Shown here piece after piece: positions 8,931 to 17,222 of a stretch of DNA of 35,219 bases. The stretch spans positions 1 to 35,219 of the forward strand of contig JAJZWS010000031.1 of assembly GCA_021846565.1 (NCBI GenBank). Direction: 5' to 3'. Within the stretch, counting starts at the first letter, position 1. Each line of letters starts with the position of its first letter. Source of the DNA: Bacillota bacterium (GTDB lineage Bacteria; Bacillota; Sulfobacillia; Sulfobacillales; JAIMBI01). A program made the translations under genes and the position numbers. The notes beneath the pieces are model-generated. The model was given only the letters and a program-made list of their open reading frames with translations, was not told the DNA's origin and did no database searches.

Positions 8931-9434
8931 ATGGGCGACAGCGTGCATCCGCCGAACGGACATGCCTCGCTGGAGGACTGGGGGCGGCGTCTTGCCGCAT
9001 ATTTCCGCGCCCGCGGCTCGGCGGCCGACGCGGACGACCTGGCGCAGGACACCTGGGTGCGCTACCTCACGTACGAGCAAGAGCGCCCGGTGCGCGAGTC
9101 CGGGGCGCTCTTGTCGGTTATCGCGCGCCGGGTGTGGATTGACCATGTGCGGCGAGACCGCCGGCGCGGTTTGGTCATGTCGTCCGTGAACGGGGACGAG
9201 GACCGGGCGGACGCGGCTTCCGACTTCGTCGCTCCGACGGTGTCCCGTCTGGATTTGCTGGCCGCGCTGCGCCAGCTGTCACTTGAGGACCAAAAGCTCA
9301 TTCGCTGGCGATTTTCGGACGGCCAGTCACTCGACTACATTGCCCAGCGGCTGCAGATTACCCCCGCCGCGTGCCGCCAGCGCATGGTGCGGGCGCTCCG
9401 CCGCGTCCGTCAGCTGGTGGACGAGCGGCGTTAG
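8931..9434 (+). CDS. ECF-type RNA polymerase sigma factor
   Basis: A 167-residue sigma-70-family protein with only regions 2 and 4, the extracytoplasmic-function layout. Region 2 contains ADADDLAQDTWVRYLTYE and IARRVWIDHVRRDRRRG. Region 4 is SLEDQKLIRWRFSDGQSLDY followed by a helix-turn-helix, IAQRLQITPAACRQRMVRAL. Such factors redirect RNA polymerase to stress or envelope genes and are normally held by an anti-sigma factor. None is evident next to it: ddl is upstream and an unrelated minus-strand gene converges from downstream. The ATG follows a GGGGGG site seven bases away. The target promoters are unknown. Confidence 0.85.
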   Translation: MGDSVHPPNGHASLEDWGRRLAAYFRARGSAADADDLAQDTWVRYLTYEQERPVRESGALLSVIARRVWIDHVRRDRRRGLVMSSVNGDEDRADAASDFVAPTVSRLDLLAALRQLSLEDQKLIRWRFSDGQSLDYIAQRLQITPAACRQRMVRALRRVRQLVDERR

Positions 9435-9443
9435 CCCGCCCGT

Positions 9444-10310
9444 CTAGTGCGAGTCTGCGGCGGCCAGCACCTCCTTCAAGGTGTCGACCGTCCTGCTGGC
9501 TTGGGTGACCGCCTTCCACACGTCCCCCATCAGCTCGTAGCTGTCGGCGAGGTACTCGTCCAGGTCGGACACGGTGAGGTCCACCTGGAACCCTAGGAGC
9601 ACGCGCGTCGGGTCGACCGTGGCGCGTTGGTCCTGCCAAGTCCCCTGGCGGTACACCACATCTTCACACCAGCGCCGCAGGCGGTCGCGCGCGGCCAGCG
9701 CGCTGTCCCGCGCAGATTGCATCGCCTCCACGAGCGCGTCGCGCGCCTCGGGCTCGAGCGCGGGGAGAGCGGGAGCCGCCGGCGGGGACTCCGGTATGCG
9801 CAGCAGGGCTCCAAGCACGCCGGCGGCGCTGCGGTCCGGTCCGGTCCGCAGTCGGTCCACCTCCGCCCCCAGGCGTTCGCCCAGTTGCTTTAACGTCGCG
9901 ATGGCCTCTCGGGCCGCGTCGCGGTCCTCATGCCGCCTAAGCTGCCAGGTGTCCCGGCATGCTTCGTCGAGGCGCTTCGCGCTGTCATACTGCTCGGCGG
10001 GAACCTGAAAGCCCTCCTGCACTTCCAGGCTGATGCAGTGGCGATCGAACGGCGACAGGCGGCTGCCCCAGTACATCGCGCCAACGTTGTTCATCCGGAT
10101 GTTGTCACCGGCGTGCTGCTCCCACTCCACCATCGATGCGATTTGCTTGGCCGTGCACTGGCCCGAAGCCAGACGATCGCGGACAAACTGGGTGCGAATC
10201 AGGTGAACCTGCACGCCGAGCGCGCGGGTCACGGCGTCGGGGTCGGTGATGGCGGGAAGGGTGGGGTCCTCGGACGGGTCCAGCGTCGCCTCGTCGTCTT
10301 GGTGGTTCAT
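9444..10310 (-). CDS. Hypothetical protein, 288 residues, unrecognised
   Basis: A soluble, acidic and strongly helical protein with no signal peptide or membrane segment. The ATG has AAAGGAG nine bases upstream, and codon use matches its neighbours, so it is a real gene. Residues 1-35 are low-complexity and acidic. Residues about 40-110 form a compact block (IRTQFVRDRLASGQCTAKQI, then WEQHAGDNIRMNNVGAMYWG). Two heptad-like helical stretches follow (about 110-165 and 195-245), split by a proline/alanine linker (PPAAPALPALEP). I do not recognise a family. It converges on the ECF sigma gene with ten bases between the stop codons, so the two ends of transcription could interfere. Confidence 0.7.
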   Translation of the reverse strand: MNHQDDEATLDPSEDPTLPAITDPDAVTRALGVQVHLIRTQFVRDRLASGQCTAKQIASMVEWEQHAGDNIRMNNVGAMYWGSRLSPFDRHCISLEVQEGFQVPAEQYDSAKRLDEACRDTWQLRRHEDRDAAREAIATLKQLGERLGAEVDRLRTGPDRSAAGVLGALLRIPESPPAAPALPALEPEARDALVEAMQSARDSALAARDRLRRWCEDVVYRQGTWQDQRATVDPTRVLLGFQVDLTVSDLDEYLADSYELMGDVWKAVTQASRTVDTLKEVLAAADSH

Positions 10311-10908
10311 GAATAGGCTCCTTTCGCTGTTGACGCCAGGTCACCCGTTCATGGACCCTCCGCGGGGTGGTGCGTGCCGCAAAGCGAAAACGCACCATTC
10401 CCACGGAAGGTGCGAAGACCGCTTGGACACCAAGCGCTTCATGTATCCCCTCCGACAAGGGGTGGGATTTGGCACCAGCCATATCGGTGGTTGCCGCGGC
10501 GTCATCGGGCCCATTCCCTCGACCGCTCTCCATGAACGTGATCCCTATGCAGTTGTCGATCCCTGGCCATTCTACGGCCCCCGGGCGCGGCAGACAAGCG
10601 GGAATGACAACATCGATGGACCAGGTGGGGAAACGAGACGCATCCGACGAACCGCCCGTCGGGTTGGCAGCCAGATATCGTGGCGCACCGACAGGCGGCT
10701 ATGATGAATTTCTGGGTGGCGCGCTGTCTCGCGCGCCGGTTATCGGGGGAGGCCGCACGCTTAGGTGGTGTGTCACGCCGCCGGCTCATCACCACGCCGA
10801 AAAACGTCCTCTCCGACGCACGTGGGGGATCCGGGCGGGCCAACCGTGCTGCGGTGGCCTGGATGGCTCTGTTGGCGGTCATGAGGTATACTTGCGGTCA
10901 GAGAGGAG
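10311..10908. other. 598-bp region with no recognisable gene
   Basis: Open frames exist on both strands but their products are low in hydrophobic structure, rich in Arg, Pro and Ser, and lack start-site support. The region should carry the promoter of the 288-residue gene on the minus strand and that of the AbrB/PIN pair on the plus strand. Two small inverted repeats are visible: GGTGCGT (10369-10375) with ACGCACC (10390-10396), and GCTTGG-ACA-CCAAGC near 10418-10432. I see no transposase or RNA gene here. Confidence 0.5.
10875..10900 (+). promoter_or_regulatory. Putative promoter/operator of the AbrB-PIN pair
   Basis: GCGGTCA occurs at 10875-10881 and again at 10894-10900, flanking a TATACT (-10-like) hexamer at 10887-10892. 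The direct repeats are 19 bases apart, about two helical turns, a layout expected if the AbrB-type antitoxin binds its own promoter. No good -35 is present. The antitoxin ATG lies only nine bases after the second repeat. Confidence 0.4.
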
Positions 10909-11193
10909 ATGGGTGGCATAATCACAGTGCGGATGCAGCGGCGAGGCATGATCACGATACCTAGCCCTCTCCGTCGACAACTAAGAATGCGTCAGGGACA
11001 ACCCATGGTCGTTCGGGCCCAAGGCGACCGGTACATCGTCATCGAGGTGCTGCCGATGCTGACGCCGGATGACTTGTTTGAACGCTACCCCGTGACCGAT
11101 GCGGTGGATGTTGAGGAGTGGCGGGGGGCGATGGGAGACGCGTTGGCCCGCCGCCACTCGGACATGGGCGGCGATTCGAATGAGCCTGACTGA
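10909..11193 (+). CDS. AbrB/MazE-type antitoxin (SpoVT-AbrB fold)
   Basis: A 94-residue protein whose first 45 residues (VRMQRRGMITIPSPLRRQLR, then MRQGQPMVVRAQGDRYIVIE) are the swapped-hairpin DNA-binding fold of AbrB-like antitoxins. The C-terminal tail, DLFERYPVTDAVDVEEWRG, would wrap the toxin. It overlaps the downstream PIN gene by 14 bases, as usual for translation-coupled pairs. It should neutralise that toxin and repress its own promoter. The GAGAGGAG sits directly against the ATG, so a start a few codons downstream (GTG at 10927) is possible. Confidence 0.75.
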   Translation: MGGIITVRMQRRGMITIPSPLRRQLRMRQGQPMVVRAQGDRYIVIEVLPMLTPDDLFERYPVTDAVDVEEWRGAMGDALARRHSDMGGDSNEPD

Positions 11194-11599
11194 GGGCTTT
11201 GTGGACACGAATGTGTTTCTGCACGCGCAGAGCCACGACGAGCACTCAAGGTGGTGCCGGGAACTCTTGCGGTGTGCCGCGAACGGGACCCTGTCGCTTA
11301 CGATCGATCCGATTGTGCTGCACGAACTCACCTATGTGTTGCCCCGCTATGTCCAGCAGATGGGCCGGCGTGATGTGGCGCTGTACCTGCGCACGGTGGT
11401 AGCTTGGCCAGGCATCGTTCTCCACGATGAGCCGTTTTGGCTGTCCGTGTTGGACACGTGGGAATCCGACGGGCGTCTCTCGTGGGCCGATGCCGTGTTG
11501 ATACGACGGGCACAGGCGGCGGGACGCCCCGTCTGGACACGAAACCACCGAGACTTTGCCCGCTATTCCCTTGCCCCCGCCGCGTGGCCCGAGCCCTAA
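11180..11599 (+). CDS. PIN-domain ribonuclease toxin (VapC-like)
   Basis: A 139-residue PIN-domain protein. The acidic metal-binding residues are at the expected places: Asp9 in GFVDTNVFLHA, Glu49 in VLHELTYVL, Asp104 in SWADAVLIRRAQ and Asp125 in NHRDF. PIN toxins cleave tRNA or rRNA with Mg2+. The ATG at 11180 lies inside the antitoxin gene and is chosen because the protein then begins eight residues before the first catalytic aspartate, as in the family. It ends 99 bases before the convergent pepN gene. The RNA target cannot be told from sequence. Confidence 0.8.
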   Translation: MSLTEGFVDTNVFLHAQSHDEHSRWCRELLRCAANGTLSLTIDPIVLHELTYVLPRYVQQMGRRDVALYLRTVVAWPGIVLHDEPFWLSVLDTWESDGRLSWADAVLIRRAQAAGRPVWTRNHRDFARYSLAPAAWPEP

Positions 11600-11698
11600 C
11601 CAGGCTAGCCTACGTGTGCCCCAACAGGTATCAGAGGGGGGACTCAGTCCAGGCGGGCCCCCTTCCTTGCGCGAACTGCCTGAAGACCGTGGTCGCCG

Positions 11699-14281
11699 TC
11701 ACCCAGGGGTCGAGCTCAACGACTCCGCCAAGTGGCCGCGGTGGCGCTGGCGGAACGCGAGGTGGACGGACTGCAGCTCCTGGGCCTGATCCACGACGGG
11801 TTGCACTGGACCGACGGGGTGGGTCATAAGCCACCGGTTGATGCGGTCGGCCAAAGGCTCGTCCAGCACGTACGGCAGGCCGTACATCAGGTAGCCGAAC
11901 GACATGGGCGGATACTTGGCCGCTAGTTCGTCCCAGCGGGATTCCACCGCCTCCCACAATGCGGACGCGGCCGCCGGGCGCGCAAGGGCCGTGGCCAGCG
12001 CACCCAGCGAGTCCTGCGTGCGCACGTCGTCCGACAGATAGAGGGCCACGGTACGCTCCACGAGGGCAGGGTCAGTAAAGTTGGCCAGTTGGTAAAGGTA
12101 CCGGACGCGGTTCTGGGGCGTCGGATCGGAGGCGGCCCGCTGCCGCATCTGCTCCCACTCGGCAGCGCCGCCGGCCTCGGCCACCACGCGCGCCACGGCC
12201 ATCACCAGGTCCGGTGCGTTGCGCGCCGAGCCCGCCTCGTCGGCGTGGAAGCGCTTGAGTGCCTCGGCCTGGACGGCGGCGTCCTGCCCGATGGTCCCCA
12301 GCAGCGGGATGATGCGGGCGCGGAGCAGGGTGCGCCGGTTGTCTTCGCCGGGAGCCGCGTCCCAGCCCACGTCGTCCAAGGCTGGCCCGGCCATCTCGCG
12401 GACGAGCTGCCCGAGCGCCGGCCGATCGACGTCGTTGGCCACGATGTCCAACAGGGAGAGACCTTCGGCCATCTGCGCCCACACGTCGGGATCCCGTTCC
12501 GTGCGGCAGGCGCGCCACAAGGCAGCCGCCGAAGCCAACGGGGTCAAGCCCGCCAGCGCTGAGGCCCACACGTCGCTTGCCAGCGCCACCCGTTCGCGCG
12601 GGTGCAGTGTGCCCAGGTGGGCCAGCAGGCGCTTGGCCAGGGGTCCGTCGTAGGCGGCACGGTAAAATCCCCACGCTCCATCGTTGATGGTGGCAAACGT
12701 CCAGTCGGCCGGCAAGCTGAGCGTTTGGTCGTTGGCACCCAGGATGGTGCGGAGCGCCGTGCGCCCGCCATCCGGCTGCCCAACGCCCACGACTAGGGGA
12801 ACGCGCCACGTCCGGCCGTCATCCTCCCCTTGATAAAGAAACCGCCGCTGCGAGAGGCGGATGTGCTTGCCGTCGCCCACCAGGGCGGCCGAAACTAGGG
12901 GATAGCCCCCTTGCATGACCCAAGCGTCCATGACGTCCCGCACGGGTTCACCCGACGAGCCTTCGAGCGCGTCCCAGAGGTCGTGCGTCTCCGTGTTGCC
13001 ATAACTGTGCCGCGTGAGGTACTCCCGAATGCCGTCCCGGTACACGTCCGCGCCCAAAAACTGCTCCATCATGCGCAGCACCGACGCGCCTTTCGAGTAC
13101 GTCAGCACGCTGGCCATGCCCATGGCATCCTGCACCCGCTGGACCGGGGTTTCGATCGGACGGGTGGACAACAGCCCGTCAGTCCGGAGTGCCGCGGCGC
13201 GGTCCCGACCAAACTCGGTCCACACGTCCCACCGGGGGTTCCAGTCGTCGGTGGCTAAAAGCTGCATGAAGGAGGCAAACGCCTCGTTCAGCCACATCCC
13301 GTTCCACCAGCGCATGGTCACCAGATCGCCGAACCACATGTGGGCGGTTTCGTGGTCCACCGTGGCGACCACGCCCTTCCGGTCCTGCTCCGATGCGCGG
13401 TCCGGGTCAGCCAGCAGAGCCACTTCCCGGTAGATGATGCAGCCAAGGTTCTCCATGGCGCCGGCGGCGAAGTCGGGGATGGCGACGTGATCAAGCTTGG
13501 GGGCGGGGTACGGAATGCCGAAGTACTGGTGGAAAAACTGGAGGCTGTGGCGCGCCGCCTCCAAAGCCAACCCATACCGGCCCGACTGGCCCGGCGTGGC
13601 GACGACCCTCACGGGCACCCCGTCCACCTCAAGGGGCGGGCTCACGTCCAGCGGGCCCACCACCATGGCCACCAAGTATGTTGACATGGGCATGGTCTCG
13701 GCGAACCTGACGCGGTGGCGACCAGGGCCGGCTGCCTCTCGGGAAACTTCCGGGCCGTTGGAGATGGCCACGAGCCCGTCGTCCACCACCAGGGAGATGG
13801 CAAACGTCGCCTTCATGTCGGGCTCATCCCAACACGGGAACGCGCGGCGCGCATCGGCCGCCTCAAATTGGGTGGCCGCCAGCACGGCGGTCTGGCCGTC
13901 GGCGGCCTGGTAGGTGGACCGGTACAATCCCACCAGGCGGTCGTTCAAGGTACCCGCAAACGGCATCGCGAGCGTCCAGGTGCCAGGCGCCACGTCGCCG
14001 GGCCACGTCAGGACCAGCTCTTCGTCGTCGGGACGATAGGCGACCGCCCCGGTTATCCGCGACCCGCCGGCTCCCACGAGCGAGGCGGCGTGGACGGTGA
14101 GTTCGGCCGCGTTGAGCACAAACTCGCGGACCGTCGCGTCCACCTGTACTTCGACCACCACGGTGCCGTCAAAGCGGGCAGCGTCCAGATCGGGGGTGAT
14201 GTCGAGCTCATAGCGCTTGGGCCGCACAGTGCGCGGCAGCCGGCCGGGAGATGAAGCCGGGGGGGAGTCGGGTGAGGTCAT
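11699..14281 (-). CDS. pepN: M1-family zinc aminopeptidase
   Basis: An 860-residue protein that removes N-terminal amino acids from peptides. The substrate-recognition motif GAMEN is at residues 274-278. The zinc site is HETAH at 310-314 with the third ligand Glu333 in WLNEAFASF, 19 residues after the second motif residue, as in all M1 enzymes. Tyr395 in TYSKGAS is the transition-state tyrosine. A C-terminal ERAP1-like helical domain follows. No signal peptide is seen, so it is cytoplasmic. The ATG has AAAGGAGG eight bases before it. It diverges from the ornithine cyclodeaminase-like gene across a 242-bp gap that should contain both promoters. Length and motifs are complete. Confidence 0.92.
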   Translation of the reverse strand: MTSPDSPPASSPGRLPRTVRPKRYELDITPDLDAARFDGTVVVEVQVDATVREFVLNAAELTVHAASLVGAGGSRITGAVAYRPDDEELVLTWPGDVAPGTWTLAMPFAGTLNDRLVGLYRSTYQAADGQTAVLAATQFEAADARRAFPCWDEPDMKATFAISLVVDDGLVAISNGPEVSREAAGPGRHRVRFAETMPMSTYLVAMVVGPLDVSPPLEVDGVPVRVVATPGQSGRYGLALEAARHSLQFFHQYFGIPYPAPKLDHVAIPDFAAGAMENLGCIIYREVALLADPDRASEQDRKGVVATVDHETAHMWFGDLVTMRWWNGMWLNEAFASFMQLLATDDWNPRWDVWTEFGRDRAAALRTDGLLSTRPIETPVQRVQDAMGMASVLTYSKGASVLRMMEQFLGADVYRDGIREYLTRHSYGNTETHDLWDALEGSSGEPVRDVMDAWVMQGGYPLVSAALVGDGKHIRLSQRRFLYQGEDDGRTWRVPLVVGVGQPDGGRTALRTILGANDQTLSLPADWTFATINDGAWGFYRAAYDGPLAKRLLAHLGTLHPRERVALASDVWASALAGLTPLASAAALWRACRTERDPDVWAQMAEGLSLLDIVANDVDRPALGQLVREMAGPALDDVGWDAAPGEDNRRTLLRARIIPLLGTIGQDAAVQAEALKRFHADEAGSARNAPDLVMAVARVVAEAGGAAEWEQMRQRAASDPTPQNRVRYLYQLANFTDPALVERTVALYLSDDVRTQDSLGALATALARPAAASALWEAVESRWDELAAKYPPMSFGYLMYGLPYVLDEPLADRINRWLMTHPVGPVQPVVDQAQELQSVHLAFRQRHRGHLAESLSSTPG

Positions 14282-14523
14282 CGTCAGCCTCCTTTAGCAA
14301 ACCTGAGCGGGGCACCGCGGCCGCGCGGTGGCTTCCCGCGGCCCGGGCCGGGTGGCTCGGGGAAGCGGGCCACGGTCCTCGAATCAGTATGACGCACCGC
14401 GTTGGTAAGGGCGAATGGGCCTCAGGATCAGTCTCTTGGTGGCGCGGACTGTCCGCAGGTCCATCGGCGGATGGACCGATGAGGGCGGACCGGCTAGGAT
14501 CCGGTGGACAGAGGGGGAGGAGC

Positions 14524-15456
14524 ATGCGCATCCTTCTGGACCAAGATGTGGCCCGGGTGCTCACCATGGCGGATGCGGTGGCAGCCATGCGAGGCGCTTT
14601 TCAAGCCCGGGCCGATGGGCACTTGACGAGTCCGCCGCGCGCCGGCTTCTCCGCCGGGGCGGTGGGGCTCCGCTGGACGCCCGGCGCGCTCCACGGTCAG
14701 GTGGGACTTCGGCTCTACATGACCGGGGTGTCCCGGGGAGACCAGCTCACTGCCCTGTGGCGTGCCGACGGGACACTCCGGGCGCTCGCCATCGGGCCAA
14801 CCGTGGGGCGCCTGAGGACCGGGGCCATCGGGGGCGTGGCCATCGATGTGATGGCCCGGCCCGATGCCCGGGTGCTGGGCATCATCGGGTTTGGAGCCCA
14901 GGGATGGATGCAGCTGGAGGCAGCCCTCGCGGTGCGGCCCATTGAGCGCGTGTGGGTGTACCGTCGCGATGCCGGCCGACTGGCCGCCGACGCGGCGAAA
15001 GCCTCCGAGCGATTCGGCCTCCCCGTGGAGCCAGCACCCAACGCCGAACACGTCGCGCGGACCGCCGACATCCTGGTGACGGCGACCCGCGCGGACGCGC
15101 CGGTCGTGCAAGCCTCCTGGCTTGCGCCAGGCGTGCACGTGAACGCCCTCGGGCCCAAGGCCCAGAGCGGGCATGAGATCGGCCTGGATCTGGTGGAGCG
15201 CGCGGCGCTGGTTGCCTCCGACGTGCCTGAACAGTATCAGGCAGAGCGGGACTTTCTGCTGCATGGCACACCGTACACCGACCGGATCCGCGACCTGGCC
15301 GGCGTGATGACGGCTCGCACACTGCGTGACCCCACCGCTGTGACCCTATTTCTGTCGCACGGCCTGCCCGGGACCGAGGTGGCTCTGTTGGCGCGGGCGG
15401 CCGAGGCGGCGGAGGCACGGGGGGTGGGTGCAGTCCTGGCGGATGAGACATGGTAA
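14524..15456 (+). CDS. Ornithine cyclodeaminase / mu-crystallin family protein
   Basis: A 310-residue NAD(P)-binding protein of the family that includes ornithine cyclodeaminase, archaeal alanine dehydrogenase, ketimine reductase and staphylopine or cysteate-type synthases. The dinucleotide fold is clear, with VLGIIGFGAQGWMQLEAALA and the strand-helix VWVYRRD. RTGAIGGVAIDVMARPDA and HVNALGPKAQSGHEI also match family blocks. The catalytic lysine that usually lies in a GVK(I/V) segment appears to be arginine here (VGLRLYMTG), so the reaction is uncertain. The ATG follows GGGGGAGGAG closely. It is the first gene of a tight cluster and overlaps the next gene by seven bases. Confidence 0.8.
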   Translation: MRILLDQDVARVLTMADAVAAMRGAFQARADGHLTSPPRAGFSAGAVGLRWTPGALHGQVGLRLYMTGVSRGDQLTALWRADGTLRALAIGPTVGRLRTGAIGGVAIDVMARPDARVLGIIGFGAQGWMQLEAALAVRPIERVWVYRRDAGRLAADAAKASERFGLPVEPAPNAEHVARTADILVTATRADAPVVQASWLAPGVHVNALGPKAQSGHEIGLDLVERAALVASDVPEQYQAERDFLLHGTPYTDRIRDLAGVMTARTLRDPTAVTLFLSHGLPGTEVALLARAAEAAEARGVGAVLADETW

Positions 15457-15968
15457 CGCCCAGGCTGCGGGCCGCCACGGCGGAGGACCTGCCGTTTTTG
15501 TGGGATGTGCTGTATGAAGCCATCTTTGTGCCGGCGGGGCAGGCGCCCCCGCCCGTGAGCGTGCTGCGGGATCCGCGAGTAAGCCACTATTTGGCGGGGT
15601 TTCCGACGCACCCGGGCGACCGCGGGCTGGTGGCCGAGACGCCGACGGGACCGGTGGGAGCTGCGTGGCATCGGCGCATGCCGGCGTCTAATCCCGGCTA
15701 CGGCTTTGTGGGACCCGACGTGCCGGAGGTGACCATTGCACTCATGCCGCCCTATCGGGGGCAGGGCATCGGGACGCGGCTGTTGCGGCAACTGTTGGCG
15801 GACGCCGAGGCCGCGGGCCACCCGGGACTGTCGCTGTCGGTCCACGCCAAGAATCCCGCTCGGCGGTTGTACCAGCGCCTGGGGTTCGTCCGCGTGGCGA
15901 GCCGCGTGGCGGCTGACGAGGCTTGGACCATGTGGTGCGTCCTGGGGGCGGGCGACGGCTGTGGCTGA
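15450..15968 (+). CDS. GNAT-family N-acetyltransferase
   Basis: A 172-residue acetyl-CoA-dependent acyltransferase. The acetyl-CoA pyrophosphate loop is MPPYRGQGIGTRLLRQLLAD (about residues 98-117), and the C-terminal core strand and helix are LSVHAKNPARRLYQRLGFVR. The substrate is unknown; the family modifies amino acids, peptides, antibiotics or proteins. Its ATG lies inside the end of the preceding gene, and its end overlaps the next gene by eight bases, so translation is probably coupled along the cluster. Confidence 0.85.
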   Translation: MVTPRLRAATAEDLPFLWDVLYEAIFVPAGQAPPPVSVLRDPRVSHYLAGFPTHPGDRGLVAETPTGPVGAAWHRRMPASNPGYGFVGPDVPEVTIALMPPYRGQGIGTRLLRQLLADAEAAGHPGLSLSVHAKNPARRLYQRLGFVRVASRVAADEAWTMWCVLGAGDGCG

Positions 15969-16584
15969 GCCATGCGGCCCGGTGGTGTGGGTAGCGCTGG
16001 TGCGCGGGCTCAACGTCGGCCGTCGCTGGATCACCATGCCGGAACTCCGGTCCTTGGCGCTGGCCTGTGGCTTTGTCGACGTGGCGACGTATATCCAGAG
16101 CGGCAACCTGCTGGTGGCGGCGCACGAACCGGGCGAAGCCGTCCGCGTGCGGCTTGAGCGGGCGCTGGCCAGCCGGCTCGCGGAACCCGTCCCGGTGGCG
16201 GTCGTCTCACCGGCTGCCATGACCCGGGTGGCTGAGGCGGCGCCTGTCGCACCGCTGGGCGAGGTGGTGTACGTGGCCTTTTGGGTGGAATCCCCCGAGC
16301 CCGACCGCCTGGCCGCGCTGCCCTCGCGGGTGCCGGCGACGCTGGACCGTCTGACCGTGGGGTCTGACGCCGTATACATCGAGTACCGCCACGGGGTGCA
16401 TGGGTCGCCCCTCAGCAACGCGTGGCTGGAACGCCAGCTCAAAGTGCCGATGACCTTGCGCAACGTGACCACGGTGTCCCGACTGGCTTTATTGGCCCGC
16501 GCGTGGACGCCAAGCGGCCCGGGCCATCTGAACGAGAGGAGCGCTGATGGCCATGCCCACGATGGCAACGATGGTCTGGTTTGA
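15961..16584 (+). CDS. DUF1697 family protein
   Basis: A 207-residue protein with the family opening VWVALVRGLNVGRRWITMPE and the conserved VATYIQSGNLLV block at about residues 39-50. Later blocks (SNAWLERQLKVPMTLRNVTT) resemble the C-terminal half of DUF1697. The function of this family is not established. The GTG at 15961 is inferred because the family motif begins ten residues after it; the frame is open further upstream but there shadows the GNAT gene. It overlaps the following gene by 38 bases. Confidence 0.8.
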   Translation: MAEPCGPVVWVALVRGLNVGRRWITMPELRSLALACGFVDVATYIQSGNLLVAAHEPGEAVRVRLERALASRLAEPVPVAVVSPAAMTRVAEAAPVAPLGEVVYVAFWVESPEPDRLAALPSRVPATLDRLTVGSDAVYIEYRHGVHGSPLSNAWLERQLKVPMTLRNVTTVSRLALLARAWTPSGPGHLNERSADGHAHDGNDGLV

Positions 16585-17095
16585 AACGCATTCAACGACC
16601 GAGGACAATGAACAACATGTCGCCACGGGGTGGCATCCCGGGCAGCTGTCGGACACCGGGCGGCGCCAGACGGTTGACTTGGGCCAGCGCATCCGGGCGC
16701 GCAGCATCGGGCGCATCTATGCCTCCGACCTGGGGCGCGCCGTAGAGACCGCTCGGCTGGCGGCACCGAGCGTGCCGCTCTTCTTGGACTGGCGACTCCG
16801 TGAATGCCACTACGGCGACTGGAACGGCGCGGACGCGGCCCGGGTGCATGCGCACCGCGCACAGTTCTTGCACCAGCCCTACCCTGGAGGTGAAAGCTGG
16901 CGCCAGGCAGTGCAGCGGGTGGGCTGGTTTGTGGAGGACCTCCGCCGCCTGGCCCTGACCGAACCGGTCTTAATTGTGGGCCACGTGGCCACGCGACTGG
17001 GGATGGCCGTGCATCTCGGCGGACAATCCCTGGAGGACCTGCTGGATGGTCCGTCGGATTGGCAGCCCGGATGGTCCTGGCGATTGACGTGTTAG
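16547..17095 (+). CDS. Histidine phosphatase superfamily protein with altered RHG motif
   Basis: A 182-residue phosphoglycerate mutase-like protein. Most members start with RHG; here the segment is WFETHSTTEDNE, so His15 remains but the neighbouring arginine and glycine are replaced. Other active-site parts are kept: SDLGRAVETA (Arg64), LRECHYGDWNG (Glu86) and the second catalytic His146 in LIVGHVATR. I recall an ETHSTT-type subgroup with this pattern in other GC-rich Gram-positives, so it may be active rather than decayed. The substrate is unknown. The ATG has GAGAGGAG upstream. It is the last gene of the four-gene overlapping cluster. Confidence 0.8.
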   Translation: MAMPTMATMVWFETHSTTEDNEQHVATGWHPGQLSDTGRRQTVDLGQRIRARSIGRIYASDLGRAVETARLAAPSVPLFLDWRLRECHYGDWNGADAARVHAHRAQFLHQPYPGGESWRQAVQRVGWFVEDLRRLALTEPVLIVGHVATRLGMAVHLGGQSLEDLLDGPSDWQPGWSWRLTC

Positions 17096-17161
17096 GCAGA
17101 TTTTTCGTCTGCCGCGCAGGATGCTGGACTTTGGCAGGTGCAAGGCGAAGGTCTGACAGCT

Positions 17162-17190
17162 TTGCCCGAGGGTTGGCGCCATGGTAAAGT
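17162..17190 (+). promoter_or_regulatory. Promoter of the second AbrB-like/PIN pair
   Basis: TTGCCC at 17162-17167 and TAAAGT at 17185-17190 are 17 bases apart. The predicted start near 17197 leaves a short leader with the GGGGGAGGAGAGG ribosome site at 17205-17217. Confidence 0.5.
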
Positions 17191-17222
17191 CGCACAGTGC
17201 GGTTGGGGGAGGAGAGGTTCTC

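Noticed and set aside
7944-9146. A 400-residue minus-strand frame opposite ddl
   Set aside because: His/Arg-rich shadow of the D-Ala-D-Ala ligase gene; no family motif and no start signal.
10367-10921. A 184-residue plus-strand frame before the AbrB/PIN pair
   Set aside because: No ribosome site, no recognisable fold, and it runs into the likely promoter of the antitoxin; treated as non-coding.
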